61,522 nt of DNA, from the NCBI GenBank assembly GCA_903912445.1, contig CAIWHP010000197.1, positions 1 to 61,522 on the forward strand, written 5' to 3'. The stretch is from an uncultured Lentisphaerota bacterium. GTDB taxonomy: Bacteria > Verrucomicrobiota > Kiritimatiellia > CAIQIC01. Made by a program: the position numbers and the translations under genes. Below the pieces are notes generated by a model, which was given only the letters and a program-made list of their open reading frames with translations, was not told the DNA's origin and did not search any database. The stretch's first letter is position 1. Every line of letters begins with the position of its first letter. Shown one piece after another: positions 43,795 through 52,563 of the stretch.

Positions 43795-46140
43795 TTATTT
43801 CATCGCCGCGGTGGGGTCCGGCTTCAGCAGCAGCACGCCGAAGAGGCCGCCGGCAATATGGTTGGGATGGGCCTGAAACTTCACCGTGACCTGCTGCTTG
43901 CCGTGCGTCAGTTTTTCGGGGAGCGGATAATCCGCATCCAAAAACTTGTCGGGCTTGTTCCTGGCCAGTTTCTGCGTGGCGATCTTCTCGCCATCCACGA
44001 GGATGTCGAATGTGCGCGGGCCACCATCGCTGCCCCAGTAGGAGCAGCGCAGCGTCATCGGCTGGTCGGGCGCCACCTTGACGACATAGCTGATCCACGT
44101 GCGGGTATCGCGCCAAGAACGGTCGTGGAGGTAGCCGGTGCGGGTCTTGTCGCCCTTGTAGCTGTGGTCGGTCTCGGATTGCTGTTCGCCGGGGCGGACC
44201 TCGTCCAGCAGGCGGGCTTCGAACTGCTTGCGCGCGGCTTCGGCGGCGGCGTGGGCCGCCTGCTTCGCCTGCCAGTCGGCCTCGGTGAACAGCTGCCAAT
44301 AGACGTTGAGCCGCTGGTGGTGGAGCTGCCAGGAGGGCGATAGCGTCACATCGCTGGGCCGGCCGATGTTGCGCGTGCGGAACGTCAGCGGCCGGCCGGC
44401 GACCGGCTCGACATGCTGGAGCAGATCGGCCGGAGCGCACATCAACACCGGCACCTCAGGCGTAGGGCTGCCGGCGAGGTCGAGTTGACGGCCCATATAG
44501 AGGTTCACCTTGTCCAGGCCTTCCTTGCCAAGTTCGCCCGCCAGCACGAGGGGACCGTAGCAGAGCGCAACAAGCTTCGGGGCGCCGGGCAGCGGCTCGA
44601 CGCGCAATGTCATCGGCAGCCGCACCTCCACCACGTCGCCATCCTGCCACTCGCGTTCGAGCGTCGCATACCCTTCGGCACCGGTCTGCACCGCGGCCGC
44701 GGCGCCGTTGATGGTGACAACGATGTCCTTGGCCCAGAACGGATGCCGGATTTTCAGCGCGAGCTTGACCGGCTGCGCGCACTTGAACGACAGCCGCGTC
44801 GCATCGCTCTCCGGGAATTTCGTCTCCTGGCGCACGACGAGTCCTTTTTCCTGCCACGTCAGCTCGGCCGCGATGAAGAGATTCAGGTAGAGCGCAGCGG
44901 CGCTGTGGGCGTAGATCAGCTCGCCATAGCGCGCGTGATTTTCGACGCCCGTGCCGGTGCAGCACCAGAAGGAGTCGTTGGGCGTGTTGTAGCTCTTGAA
45001 GTGCCCCGGCTTGAGCGTGGCGAAGTAGATCATCATGCCCGTGCGCGGGTCCTGCGAGGCGAGGATGTGGTTGAGCAGCGCGCGCTCGTAGAAGTCCATC
45101 GTGCGCGCCGCGGGTTGCCACGCGAACAGGTGGCCCGTGAGCTTGAGCATGTTGTAGGTGTTGCAGGTCTCGGCCGTCACCGGCGTGAGGTGCCTGGCGA
45201 AATCCGCCAGCGGGAAGAAATGCTCGCTATCGCTGTGGCCGCCGATGCAGTAGGAGCGGTCGAGCGCGACGAATTTCCAGAAGTTGGAGGCGACCGCGCC
45301 CAACGCCGGCTCGCCCGTCAGCTCGAACTCGCGCGCCGCGCCGATGACCTTCGGGATCTGGGTGTTGGCATGCTTGCCGTTGAGCTGGTCCTCGCCCTTG
45401 GCCAGCGGCTCGAAAATGGTTTCGTGGTTGAACGCACGCGCCAGCTTGAGGTGGGCGGGATGGCCGGTAACGCCGTAGAGATTCGCGAGCACCTCGTTCA
45501 TGCCGCCGTGTTCGCAGCCGAGCGCCTTCTGTTGCTGCTCGTGGCTCAAGCGACCGATGCGGAACGAAAGCCAGTCGGCCATCTGGTTGAGCACGTCGAG
45601 CGCCTGCGGATTGCCGCAGAGCTGGTGGACGTCGAGCAGGCCGGCCATGACTTTGTGCAGCGTGTAGTACGGCGCCCAGACCGGCTTGCACGCATCCACG
45701 CGGTCGAAGAACGTCTCGGAATAGGCCGAGAGGAAACCTTTGTTGTAACCCTTGGCCGGCAGCGCCGCCTGGCACTTGGCGAGTTCGGCGACGAGGTAGC
45801 CGGCCCTGGCCTTGAGCTGCCTGTCGCCGGTGCTCGCATACATCAACGCGCAGGCGGAAAGATAATGGCCGGTGAAGTGACCGTGCAGTTCGCACTTGGG
45901 CGCTTCCCAGCCTCCGAGCGGCTCCGCCGTCGAGGGCAGCCCGGCGGTGACCCGGAAATTGTGCAACAGCCGGTCGGCATCGAGGTCGAGCAGATATTTG
46001 CGGTCGCGTTCCTGCGCGTCTTTGAACGGCCCGTCCAGCAGGCGCACATGCGCCAGCGGGAAAGGTTCCGCGGCCGGCGGCACCGCGGCACCCGCCAGAC
46101 CTGCCGCCAGAAACAGCAGGCACATCATGTTTCGCTGCAT
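43795..46140 (-). CDS. GH127 (DUF1680) beta-L-arabinofuranosidase-like secreted enzyme
   Basis: About 781 residues from ATG 46140 (MQRNMMCLLFLAAGLAGAA, a signal peptide). The alpha/alpha-barrel carries family hallmarks: LLDGPFKDAQERDRKYLLDLD, GGWEAPKCELHGHFTGHYLS, HGGMNEVLANLY, and the cysteine-rich metal site AETCNTYNMLKLTGHLF with FWCCTGTGVENHARYGE. In characterised members the E-x-C and C-C residues bind zinc and one cysteine is the nucleophile; all are present. The C-terminus adds beta domains. It releases beta-L-arabinofuranose from plant glycans. First gene of the minus-strand glycan block. Confidence 0.9.
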   Translation of the reverse strand: MQRNMMCLLFLAAGLAGAAVPPAAEPFPLAHVRLLDGPFKDAQERDRKYLLDLDADRLLHNFRVTAGLPSTAEPLGGWEAPKCELHGHFTGHYLSACALMYASTGDRQLKARAGYLVAELAKCQAALPAKGYNKGFLSAYSETFFDRVDACKPVWAPYYTLHKVMAGLLDVHQLCGNPQALDVLNQMADWLSFRIGRLSHEQQQKALGCEHGGMNEVLANLYGVTGHPAHLKLARAFNHETIFEPLAKGEDQLNGKHANTQIPKVIGAAREFELTGEPALGAVASNFWKFVALDRSYCIGGHSDSEHFFPLADFARHLTPVTAETCNTYNMLKLTGHLFAWQPAARTMDFYERALLNHILASQDPRTGMMIYFATLKPGHFKSYNTPNDSFWCCTGTGVENHARYGELIYAHSAAALYLNLFIAAELTWQEKGLVVRQETKFPESDATRLSFKCAQPVKLALKIRHPFWAKDIVVTINGAAAAVQTGAEGYATLEREWQDGDVVEVRLPMTLRVEPLPGAPKLVALCYGPLVLAGELGKEGLDKVNLYMGRQLDLAGSPTPEVPVLMCAPADLLQHVEPVAGRPLTFRTRNIGRPSDVTLSPSWQLHHQRLNVYWQLFTEADWQAKQAAHAAAEAARKQFEARLLDEVRPGEQQSETDHSYKGDKTRTGYLHDRSWRDTRTWISYVVKVAPDQPMTLRCSYWGSDGGPRTFDILVDGEKIATQKLARNKPDKFLDADYPLPEKLTHGKQQVTVKFQAHPNHIAGGLFGVLLLKPDPTAAMK

Positions 46141-46270
46141 CGCATGCTCCTTCGCTCTCGCACGATGGGTGGACATCGTCCATCGTTATTTAAGTATGTT
46201 ACTTAACCACCCCCCGAGACAAGCAAAAACCGTCTTGGTGTTTCTTTTCTGCAGCGAAAGGGTTTCGGTA

Positions 46271-46300
46271 TTGACGCGGCGGGGGCTTTCCCCGCAATAT
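46271..46300 (+). promoter_or_regulatory. Candidate promoter of the PTS IIA gene with hairpin in the spacer
   Basis: TTGACG (46271-46276) and CAATAT (46295-46300) are 18 bases apart; transcription would begin near 46307, 17 bases before the ATG. The spacer contains the palindrome GCGGGGGCTTTCCCCGC (about 46279-46295), which could be an operator. Tentative. Confidence 0.3.
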
Positions 46301-46323
46301 CGCCCCGTGGCGCGGGGTCTGCG

Positions 46324-46770
46324 ATGAATCTCAAAAAAGCGCTAAAACTTGAAACGATTGCGCCGGAACTGAAAGCCACCACCAAGGATGGCATTATCGA
46401 AAACTTGGTGGATTTGCTCGTCTCTTCCGGCAAGATCAAGGATCGCATCGAGGCGCTGCGCGCCGTGCTCGAGCGCGAGAAGAAGATGTCCACGGGCATG
46501 CAGTGCGGCATCGCCATTCCGCACGGCAAGACCGATTCGGTCGAAGAGCTCGTCGCCGCCTTCGGCATCAAGCACGCCGGCGTGGAGTTCGATTCGCTCG
46601 ACGGCCTGCCCGCGCGCATCTTCGTGATGACGCTCTCCCCGACGAACCGCACCGGACCGCACATCCAGTTTCTCGCCGAAATCAGCCGCCAGCTCAACGA
46701 TCCCGCGATCCGCGAGCGCCTGCTGCAGGCCGCGACGGCGGACGAAATCCTGACCATTCTCGCGGGCTGA
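46324..46770 (+). CDS. PTS EIIA type-2 domain protein (PtsN/fructose-like)
   Basis: 148 residues, a complete EIIA type-2 domain. The phosphorylated histidine is H67 in GIAIPHGKTDSV. It begins MNLKKALKLETIAPELKATT and ends ATADEILTILAG, as PtsN-like proteins do. No EIIB, EIIC, HPr or EI gene is in the window, so a regulatory (nitrogen-PTS-like) role is more likely than sugar transport; this is inference. It is divergent from the GH127 gene and starts the plus-strand series. Confidence 0.85.
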   Translation: MNLKKALKLETIAPELKATTKDGIIENLVDLLVSSGKIKDRIEALRAVLEREKKMSTGMQCGIAIPHGKTDSVEELVAAFGIKHAGVEFDSLDGLPARIFVMTLSPTNRTGPHIQFLAEISRQLNDPAIRERLLQAATADEILTILAG

Positions 46771-46824
46771 CCAATCCCGGCGCGCGGAAGGGACGGGTAC
46801 GGCGAGGAGGAGGGGCGTGGTTCC

Positions 46825-47463
46825 ATGACAGAAAACGATGCCGCGTATGTCCGACATCTGATTGCCTGCCATGTGCTCAAGGATGCGGTGCTGGAACTTG
46901 GCGCGGGCTATGGCGGCCTGACCTGCCGCGAACTGGTCCACAGCGCGGGCCTGCGTTACAGGACCGTGGATCTGCAAGCCGGACCGGGTGTGGATTTCGT
47001 CACCGACATGGAGCACGAGGCCAACCTGAACGTGTTCGACCAGGCCAAACCCTTCGGCTCCATCCTGATCCTCAACGTGCTGGAGCACACCTTCGAGCCG
47101 CTCGCCGTCCTCGACAACTGCCTGCGCCTGCTCGCCCCCGGCGGCAACCTCGTCGTGTTGACACCGTGCGTCTGGCCCCTGCACTTCTATCCGCAGGACA
47201 CGCTGCGCCTGAACCCAGACTTCTACACGGAATATGCGCGCCGCCGCAATCTGGAACTGCCTCCCGAGCATTTCCATTTTGTCGGGTATGGACCCGTACG
47301 GGACTTCCACGATGCAACCGGTGGCGGCCGCTATCCGCCCCCCACCCTGAACCGCTGCGGCCGGATCTGGTCCAAGATCGTCCACGAACTCGCGCACACC
47401 TGCGGCCGCAAGCAGCATTTTCCCAACCGCCTCGCCGTCGCTGCCGTGCTCATGAAAAAATAG
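46825..47463 (+). CDS. Class I SAM-dependent methyltransferase
   Basis: 212 residues. SAM-binding motif I is AVLELGAGYGGLTCREL (about 20-36), motif II RTVDLQAGPGVDFVTD, motif IV SILILNVLEHTFEP and motif V LRLLAPGGNLVVLTP, the standard type-11-like order. Substrate unknown; related proteins act on polysaccharide-linked or lipid substrates. AGGAGGAGGGG precedes the ATG by about ten bases. It lies 54 bases after the PTS IIA gene and is probably cotranscribed. Confidence 0.8.
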   Translation: MTENDAAYVRHLIACHVLKDAVLELGAGYGGLTCRELVHSAGLRYRTVDLQAGPGVDFVTDMEHEANLNVFDQAKPFGSILILNVLEHTFEPLAVLDNCLRLLAPGGNLVVLTPCVWPLHFYPQDTLRLNPDFYTEYARRRNLELPPEHFHFVGYGPVRDFHDATGGGRYPPPTLNRCGRIWSKIVHELAHTCGRKQHFPNRLAVAAVLMKK

Positions 47464-47822
47464 CTCCGCTGTTTTCCTCGGCCGCGAAAAGTTGAGCCGC
47501 CAAGCCGCCGCAAAGAGTGGCCCCGGATTCCATGGAAGATAGAGCGCGCCTGCCGCCATACAAACCGACCGGAACCAAAGCGGCGGCATGCCCGCGCACA
47601 CGGCGCAAAGACCGCGCAACATGCTTTCCCCGCCGGGCCTCTGCAGCTCTCTTTCACCCTTGCTGGTCCGTGATGTTCCGTGGCTGCTTTTCATCTTCCG
47701 GATAGCCTCTGACCGTTGCGCCCGGACCTCTACTTCTGCGCCGCCGTTTGGTGCTTCCCTCCGGCGCAGCGCGCGGTTAACGTTCGTGCCATGTTTTCGC
47801 CCAAGAACAACGGAGCCGTTGC
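47464..47822. other. Intergenic, no gene seen
   Basis: A 359-base spacer between the methyltransferase and the GH99-like gene. Short frames here lack ribosome sites and recognisable products. A possible hairpin, GCGCCGCC ... GGCGCAGCGC, near 47740-47772 is weak. The promoter of the following secreted-enzyme series is probably here but was not identified. Confidence 0.5.
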
Positions 47823-49130
47823 GTGAAGAAATTTCTGTGGACATCGCTGGCGGGCGCGGCCGTGTTGGGCGTGGCGCTGGCGGCGCCGCTGACGCGCGAG
47901 GACGTGCTCGCGGCGACGCTTAAACCCTATGCCGGCGTGAGCGTCCGTGGCGTGGATGCCAGCACGCTCTCAAACAAGGTGCTGTGCGGCTATCAAGGCT
48001 GGTTCAACACCGAGGGCGATGGCGCGGAACGCGGCCTCGTCCACTGGACGAAGCAGCGCGGCCCGCTCGCGCCGGGCAACGCCAAGATCGATCTCTGGCC
48101 CGATGTCTCCGAGCTTTCCCCCGCCGAGCGCTTCGCCACGGGTTTCAAATTCACCAACGGCCGCACGGCCGAGGTCTTCAGCTCCTTCAAGCAGGCCACC
48201 GTGCTGCGGCATTTCCAGTGGATGCGCGACTACGGGATCGATGGCGCGTTCGTCCAGCGCTTCGTCAGCGGCTTGCGCGACCCGCGCGTGCTGCGCCACA
48301 ACAACACCGTGCTGGCGCACTGCCGCGAGGGCGCGAACCTCAACGGCCGCGCCTACGCGGTGATGTATGACCTCAGCGGCCTCGGCGCCAACCGCACGGC
48401 GGAGGTGCTGGACGACTGGCGTGCCCTGCGCACGCGGATGCGCATGGGCAACGATCCCGCCTATCTGCGTCACCGTGGCCGGCCGCTCGTCGCGCTGTGG
48501 GGCGTGGGCTTCAACGACCAGCGCGCCTATACGCTCGCCGATTGCCGGCAGCTGGTGGAATTTTTCAAGCAGGATGGCTGCGCCGTGATGCTCGGCGTGC
48601 CGACCGGCTGGCGCGAGCTGAAGCGCGACGCCATGCCCGATGCCGCGCTGCACGAGATCATCGCGCTCGCCGATGTCGTCAGCCCCTGGAGCGTCGGCCG
48701 CTATCACACGCCCGCGCAGGCCACGAAGACCGCGGAAAAAATCTGGCAACCCGACCTCGCCTGGTGCGCCGCGCACAAGCTCGATTTCCTGCCGGTGGTC
48801 TATCCCGGGTTCAGCTGGTTCAACATGTATGGCAAGGCGTTCAACCAAGTGCCGCGGCTGAAGGGCGAGTTCCTCTGGGCGCAGTTCGTCGCCGCCAAGC
48901 GCGCCGGCGCGACGATGATTTATGTGGCGATGTTCGACGAGGTGGACGAAGGCACCGCGATCTTCAAGTGCACCAACGAGCCCATCGCCGGCGGCGAATC
49001 CAGATTCCTCACGTACGAGGGGCTGCCCGGCGATCACTATCTCTGGCTCACCGGCGAGGGCGCGCGCCTGCTGCGCGGCGAGCGGCCGCTGGAAGACCAA
49101 CTGCCCGTGCGCAAAGGAAAGCTTCCGTGA
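47823..49130 (+). CDS. Secreted GH71/GH99-like glycosidase
   Basis: 435 residues, GTG start at 47823 giving a signal peptide (MKKFLWTSLAGAAVLGVALAA). The TIM-barrel-like body matches the GH71/99-like pattern: VLCGYQGWFNTEGDG, KIDLWPDVSEL, HFQWMRDYGIDGAFVQRF, YAVMYDLSGLG, PLVALWGVGFND, VSPWSVGRY, VYPGFSWFN and MIYVAMFDEVDEGTAIF. Family members are endo-acting alpha-mannanases or alpha-1,3-glucanases; the substrate here is not known. The stop overlaps the next GTG by GTGA, coupling the two. Confidence 0.8.
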   Translation: MKKFLWTSLAGAAVLGVALAAPLTREDVLAATLKPYAGVSVRGVDASTLSNKVLCGYQGWFNTEGDGAERGLVHWTKQRGPLAPGNAKIDLWPDVSELSPAERFATGFKFTNGRTAEVFSSFKQATVLRHFQWMRDYGIDGAFVQRFVSGLRDPRVLRHNNTVLAHCREGANLNGRAYAVMYDLSGLGANRTAEVLDDWRALRTRMRMGNDPAYLRHRGRPLVALWGVGFNDQRAYTLADCRQLVEFFKQDGCAVMLGVPTGWRELKRDAMPDAALHEIIALADVVSPWSVGRYHTPAQATKTAEKIWQPDLAWCAAHKLDFLPVVYPGFSWFNMYGKAFNQVPRLKGEFLWAQFVAAKRAGATMIYVAMFDEVDEGTAIFKCTNEPIAGGESRFLTYEGLPGDHYLWLTGEGARLLRGERPLEDQLPVRKGKLP

Positions 49131-50248
49131 AACTCCTGCCCTTTGTTCTTGTCGCTACACTTGCGGTCGCGTCGCACGCCGCCGATACGCCGCAACCGGC
49201 CGAGCCAATGCAGCTGTTCACGGCGAAGTTGCAGGCGACCTTGCGCAAGCACCTGACTCAGTTGCTTGGCGCGGATGGCGCGGTGGCCCCGCTCAAGGGC
49301 AAAACGGCCGAGGGCAGCGAGGCGCTGACCTTCTACCTGATGTTCGAACGCACCGGCGAGCAGCGCTATCGCAAGGCTGCGGTCAGCATGGCGGATCAGG
49401 TTCTGAAGGACATGCGCGCGATGAAGTTCGGTGTGCTGGCGATCAAGGAGAAGGAAAAGTCCGACGGCCAGACGATCATGGGCGGCGGCGCGCCGGCGCT
49501 GGGGAACTATGCGGCGGGCGTCGCCTACATCCTGTTCAAGGAAGGCGGACGCACGAACGATCTGACCTACATCGCCACCGTGATTGACCGCTATCCGTGG
49601 AACGAGGCCGGCTGGTGGGCGGCGACGATCGATGTGACGACGGGCGAACCCAAGGAGCCGCTCACAAAACCTTCGCCGGTCAACAAGAGCGCGGCCATCG
49701 CCATGGCCGCCGGGATGGTCAGCGTGTATGTGCAGGCCACGGACCCGGCGCTGGCGGCACGGCTGAAGCAGAAGGCGGACAAGTGTATCTACAGCCAGCT
49801 CATCCCCGCGCAGCTGGCGGACGGGTTCTGGCATTACGGACTCACCGGCAACGACCCGGGCAACAAGGACATCCTCGGCTACTTCATGCTCACGACAGAA
49901 GAATTGATGAAGCTGCAGCAGTTCAATCCCGCCTATCGCGAGGAGAAGCTGAACGCCGCCGTGCGCAAGGCCCAGGCCTTCGCGCTCAAGCATATTGCGC
50001 CGATGACCGAGCCCAACCACGGCCCCGCGTGCAAGGAGCACGCCACGCGCGAAACGCCGGCGCATTACGCGCTCAAGAAGGATACCAAGCGCTGCTTCCA
50101 GCTCGGCCGCATCCTGTTCGGCGGCGGCTACACGGACGAGGGCCTCAAGATCATGCACGCCGCGCTCGAGCAGTTCCCCGTCGGCAACGGCGGGCAGGAC
50201 GGTGCCCACGCCGCGGAGCCTTCGGCGCTCCTGCTTTCCAGCTTCTGA
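49127..50248 (+). CDS. Secreted protein, probable alpha/alpha-toroid glycan-active enzyme
   Basis: 373 residues. GTG 49127 overlaps the previous stop and follows AAAGGAAAG; it gives a clean signal peptide (KLLPFVLVATLAVASHAADT). The mature part is mostly helical with repeating helix-turn units (EALTFYLMFERTGEQRYRKAA, GMVSVYVQATDPALAARLK, YFMLTTEELMKLQQF), in the style of (alpha/alpha) six-barrel hydrolases and lyases. No family catalytic motif is recognised with confidence. A longer in-frame reading back to 48497 lies inside the GH71/99-like gene and is not used. Confidence 0.65.
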   Translation: MKLLPFVLVATLAVASHAADTPQPAEPMQLFTAKLQATLRKHLTQLLGADGAVAPLKGKTAEGSEALTFYLMFERTGEQRYRKAAVSMADQVLKDMRAMKFGVLAIKEKEKSDGQTIMGGGAPALGNYAAGVAYILFKEGGRTNDLTYIATVIDRYPWNEAGWWAATIDVTTGEPKEPLTKPSPVNKSAAIAMAAGMVSVYVQATDPALAARLKQKADKCIYSQLIPAQLADGFWHYGLTGNDPGNKDILGYFMLTTEELMKLQQFNPAYREEKLNAAVRKAQAFALKHIAPMTEPNHGPACKEHATRETPAHYALKKDTKRCFQLGRILFGGGYTDEGLKIMHAALEQFPVGNGGQDGAHAAEPSALLLSSF

Positions 50249-50264
50249 CGAACGGGATGAACTT

Positions 50265-52424
50265 ATGCAACAACACCCATGCGGCCGCCCAATGAATCTG
50301 CTGAAGGCCGTCCTCGCGGGGTGCTTTTGTGCCTCTGCCGCCTTTTGCGCGGATGCTGCCGCCCCTGCCCTGCGCACGACGCCGCTGACCGGCGCTGGCG
50401 CCGTAATCGAAACGCTGGCGGCGTGCGAGGTGGACACGTTCCGGGTGGGCGCGCTGGTGTATACCGACCGCACGTACACGGTCAAGGAATGCCCCGACCA
50501 CCTGCAAGGGCAACTGTTTCTTCGCAGCAGCATCAAGGAGCAAAACTTCCGCTGCACCGCCGAGGGGGTGCTGACGCTGCTGACGCCCAGCCCGGAGATC
50601 CCGCGGGCCAACAGCCTGGCCAGGCAACTCGAACAGCGCGGCTTCGAGCGGGTCATGCAGCCGGCGCTCTTCCAGCTGTTCGGCACGCAGACCTTCGATC
50701 GCGTCTGCACCTATCAGAAGGTCGTGAAACGCGGCGAGCGGTTTCACCTGACGAAGTGGTGCATCCCGGTCGGCTTCTCCCAAGCGACCGTGGCGGACCT
50801 CAAGCCCATCCCGTGGAGCGAGAACAAGGGCGAGCTGCTCTATAACGGCATCCGCCTGCCCGAGGAGTGGCCGCCGCGCAACATCGACCCGCACAGCACC
50901 GAGCCGATGCCGGTGCCCTATCTGGCCGCGCCGCCCGGCGTGATCCCGATCGACGTGGGCCGGCAACTGTTCGTGGACGATTTCCTGATCCAGCAAACCG
51001 GGCTGAAGCGCACCCTCCACAAGCCGGTAAAATACGCTGGCAACCCGATCCTGAAGCCGGAAACCAAACTGGAAATCAACGCCGGCGGCGACGCCATCGC
51101 CTGCCCGAAGAGCGGCGGCCTGTGGTGGGACCCCGCCGCGCAACTGTTCAAGCTCTGGTACGAGGCCGGCTGGCTCAACACCATCTGCTACGCCACGAGC
51201 CGCGACGGCCTGCATTGGGACCGGCCGCAGCTGGACATCGAGGAGGGCACCAACCGCGTGCTGCCGCCCGACATGCGCTGCGATTCGTGGACCGTGGTGC
51301 TCGATTACTGGACGCGGGACCCGCAGCAGAAATACAAAATGTTCGTGCGCGGCCCCGGGCGCGACAGCTCCGGCACGAGCATGGTCTCGGCGGACGGCAT
51401 CCACTGGACCAACCGCACCAAGAGCGGCCCGACCGGCGACCGCAGCACCATGTTCTATAATCCCTTTCGCCAGAAGTGGGTCTACAGCCTGCGCTCGTCC
51501 TTCCGCGGCCGCTCGCGGCACTACTGGGAAGCCGACGACTTTCTGGAAGGTGCGAAGTGGCGGCCCGGCGAGCCGGCGATCTGGGCCGCCGCCGACAAAC
51601 TCGACCCGCCCGACCCGGCCATCGGCGACATCGCACAGCTGTATAACCTCGACGCCGTGGCTTACGAAAGCATCATGCTCGGCTGCTTCGAGATGCATCT
51701 CGGCCCGGCCAACACCGAGTGCAAGAAGACCGGCATCCCGAAGATCACCGAGCTGCAGTTTGCCTACAGCCGCGACGGGTTTCACTGGTCCCGGCCCGAC
51801 CGCGAGCCGGCAATCCGCGCCGAGCGCCGCGATGTGTGGGACCGCGGCTACGTGCAGTCGCTGGGCAACCTCTGCTGCGTCCGCGGCGACAAGCTCTGGT
51901 TCTACTACATCGGCTTCCAGGGCAACACGGAGAAGCCCAAGATCAAAGGACACACCAACGGCTATTACGACCGCGGCTCCACCGGCGTAGCCTTTCTGCG
52001 GCGCGACGGCTTCGCCTCGCTGGATGCCGGCGACAGCGCGGGCACGCTGACGACCCGGCCCGTGCGGTTCTCCGGCTCGCACCTGTTCGTCAACGCGGCG
52101 GCCAAGGGGGGCGAGCTGCGCGCCGAGATGCTCGACGAAGCAGGCCAACCGATCGAACCATTCACGGCGAAAAATTGCCGCGCGATACAGGCCGATAGCA
52201 CGCTCGAAGAAATCACGTGGGCTGGCGGCGGCGCTCTGGCGGTGCTGCGCGACCGGCCGGTGCGGCTGCGCTTCACGCTGCGCAACGGCTCGCTCTACTC
52301 GTTCTGGGTCAGCCGTGACGCCTCCGGCCGCAGCGACGGCTACGTGGCCGGCGGCGGCCCCGGCTTCACCGGCCCCACCGACACCGTCGGCCGGCTTGAG
52401 CTCGAGGCCGAAAACAAGCGCTGA
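50265..52424 (+). CDS. Secreted beta-propeller glycosidase-like protein (GH32/GH43 clan style)
   Basis: 719 residues from ATG 50265 (alternative ATG 50292). A signal peptide (MNLLKAVLAGCFCASAAFCA) is followed by an N-terminal beta domain to about 220, then a five-bladed propeller typical of GH32/43/68-like proteins: PVKYAGNPILKPE, WWDPAAQLFKLWYEAG, ATSRDGLHWDRP, LDYWTRDPQQKYKMFV, SADGIHWTN and FAYSRDGFHWSRP. A C-terminal beta-sandwich follows (RPVRFSGSHLFVNAAAKGG). Several SxDGxHW repeats mark the blades. Catalytic residues cannot be fixed by eye. It follows the toroid gene by 16 bases in the same direction. Confidence 0.72.
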   Translation: MQQHPCGRPMNLLKAVLAGCFCASAAFCADAAAPALRTTPLTGAGAVIETLAACEVDTFRVGALVYTDRTYTVKECPDHLQGQLFLRSSIKEQNFRCTAEGVLTLLTPSPEIPRANSLARQLEQRGFERVMQPALFQLFGTQTFDRVCTYQKVVKRGERFHLTKWCIPVGFSQATVADLKPIPWSENKGELLYNGIRLPEEWPPRNIDPHSTEPMPVPYLAAPPGVIPIDVGRQLFVDDFLIQQTGLKRTLHKPVKYAGNPILKPETKLEINAGGDAIACPKSGGLWWDPAAQLFKLWYEAGWLNTICYATSRDGLHWDRPQLDIEEGTNRVLPPDMRCDSWTVVLDYWTRDPQQKYKMFVRGPGRDSSGTSMVSADGIHWTNRTKSGPTGDRSTMFYNPFRQKWVYSLRSSFRGRSRHYWEADDFLEGAKWRPGEPAIWAAADKLDPPDPAIGDIAQLYNLDAVAYESIMLGCFEMHLGPANTECKKTGIPKITELQFAYSRDGFHWSRPDREPAIRAERRDVWDRGYVQSLGNLCCVRGDKLWFYYIGFQGNTEKPKIKGHTNGYYDRGSTGVAFLRRDGFASLDAGDSAGTLTTRPVRFSGSHLFVNAAAKGGELRAEMLDEAGQPIEPFTAKNCRAIQADSTLEEITWAGGGALAVLRDRPVRLRFTLRNGSLYSFWVSRDASGRSDGYVAGGGPGFTGPTDTVGRLELEAENKR

Positions 52425-52443
52425 CCGGCCGCCACCGCCGCAG

Positions 52444-52527
52444 TTTTCCAGGCCTTGGAAACCAAACCGCTCGGTTTTTCCAAGGCTTGGAAAACCTCAC
52501 CTTCCTCTTTTCCAAGGTTTGGAAAAG
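52444..52527. repeat. TTTTCCAAGGCTTGGAAAA palindromes, three copies
   Basis: Three copies in a row: TTTTCCAGGCCTTGGAAA (52444-52461), TTTTTCCAAGGCTTGGAAAA (52475-52494) and TTTTCCAAGGTTTGGAAAAG (52508-52527). They lie between the convergent ends of the genes at 52424 and 52564, where they could act as bidirectional terminators. Confidence 0.75.
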
Positions 52528-52563
52528 GCGGGCGAGGGCCTCCAGAGCAGGCCCGCCATGCCG

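Noticed and set aside
44413-46206. 597-codon plus-strand frame
   Set aside because: Antisense to GH127, whose metal-site motifs identify the coding strand.
46342-47844. 500-codon minus-strand frame
   Set aside because: Antisense to the PTS IIA and methyltransferase genes, both recognisable by motif.
49037-52148. 557- and 665-codon minus-strand frames
   Set aside because: Antisense to the toroid and propeller genes; no recognisable product.
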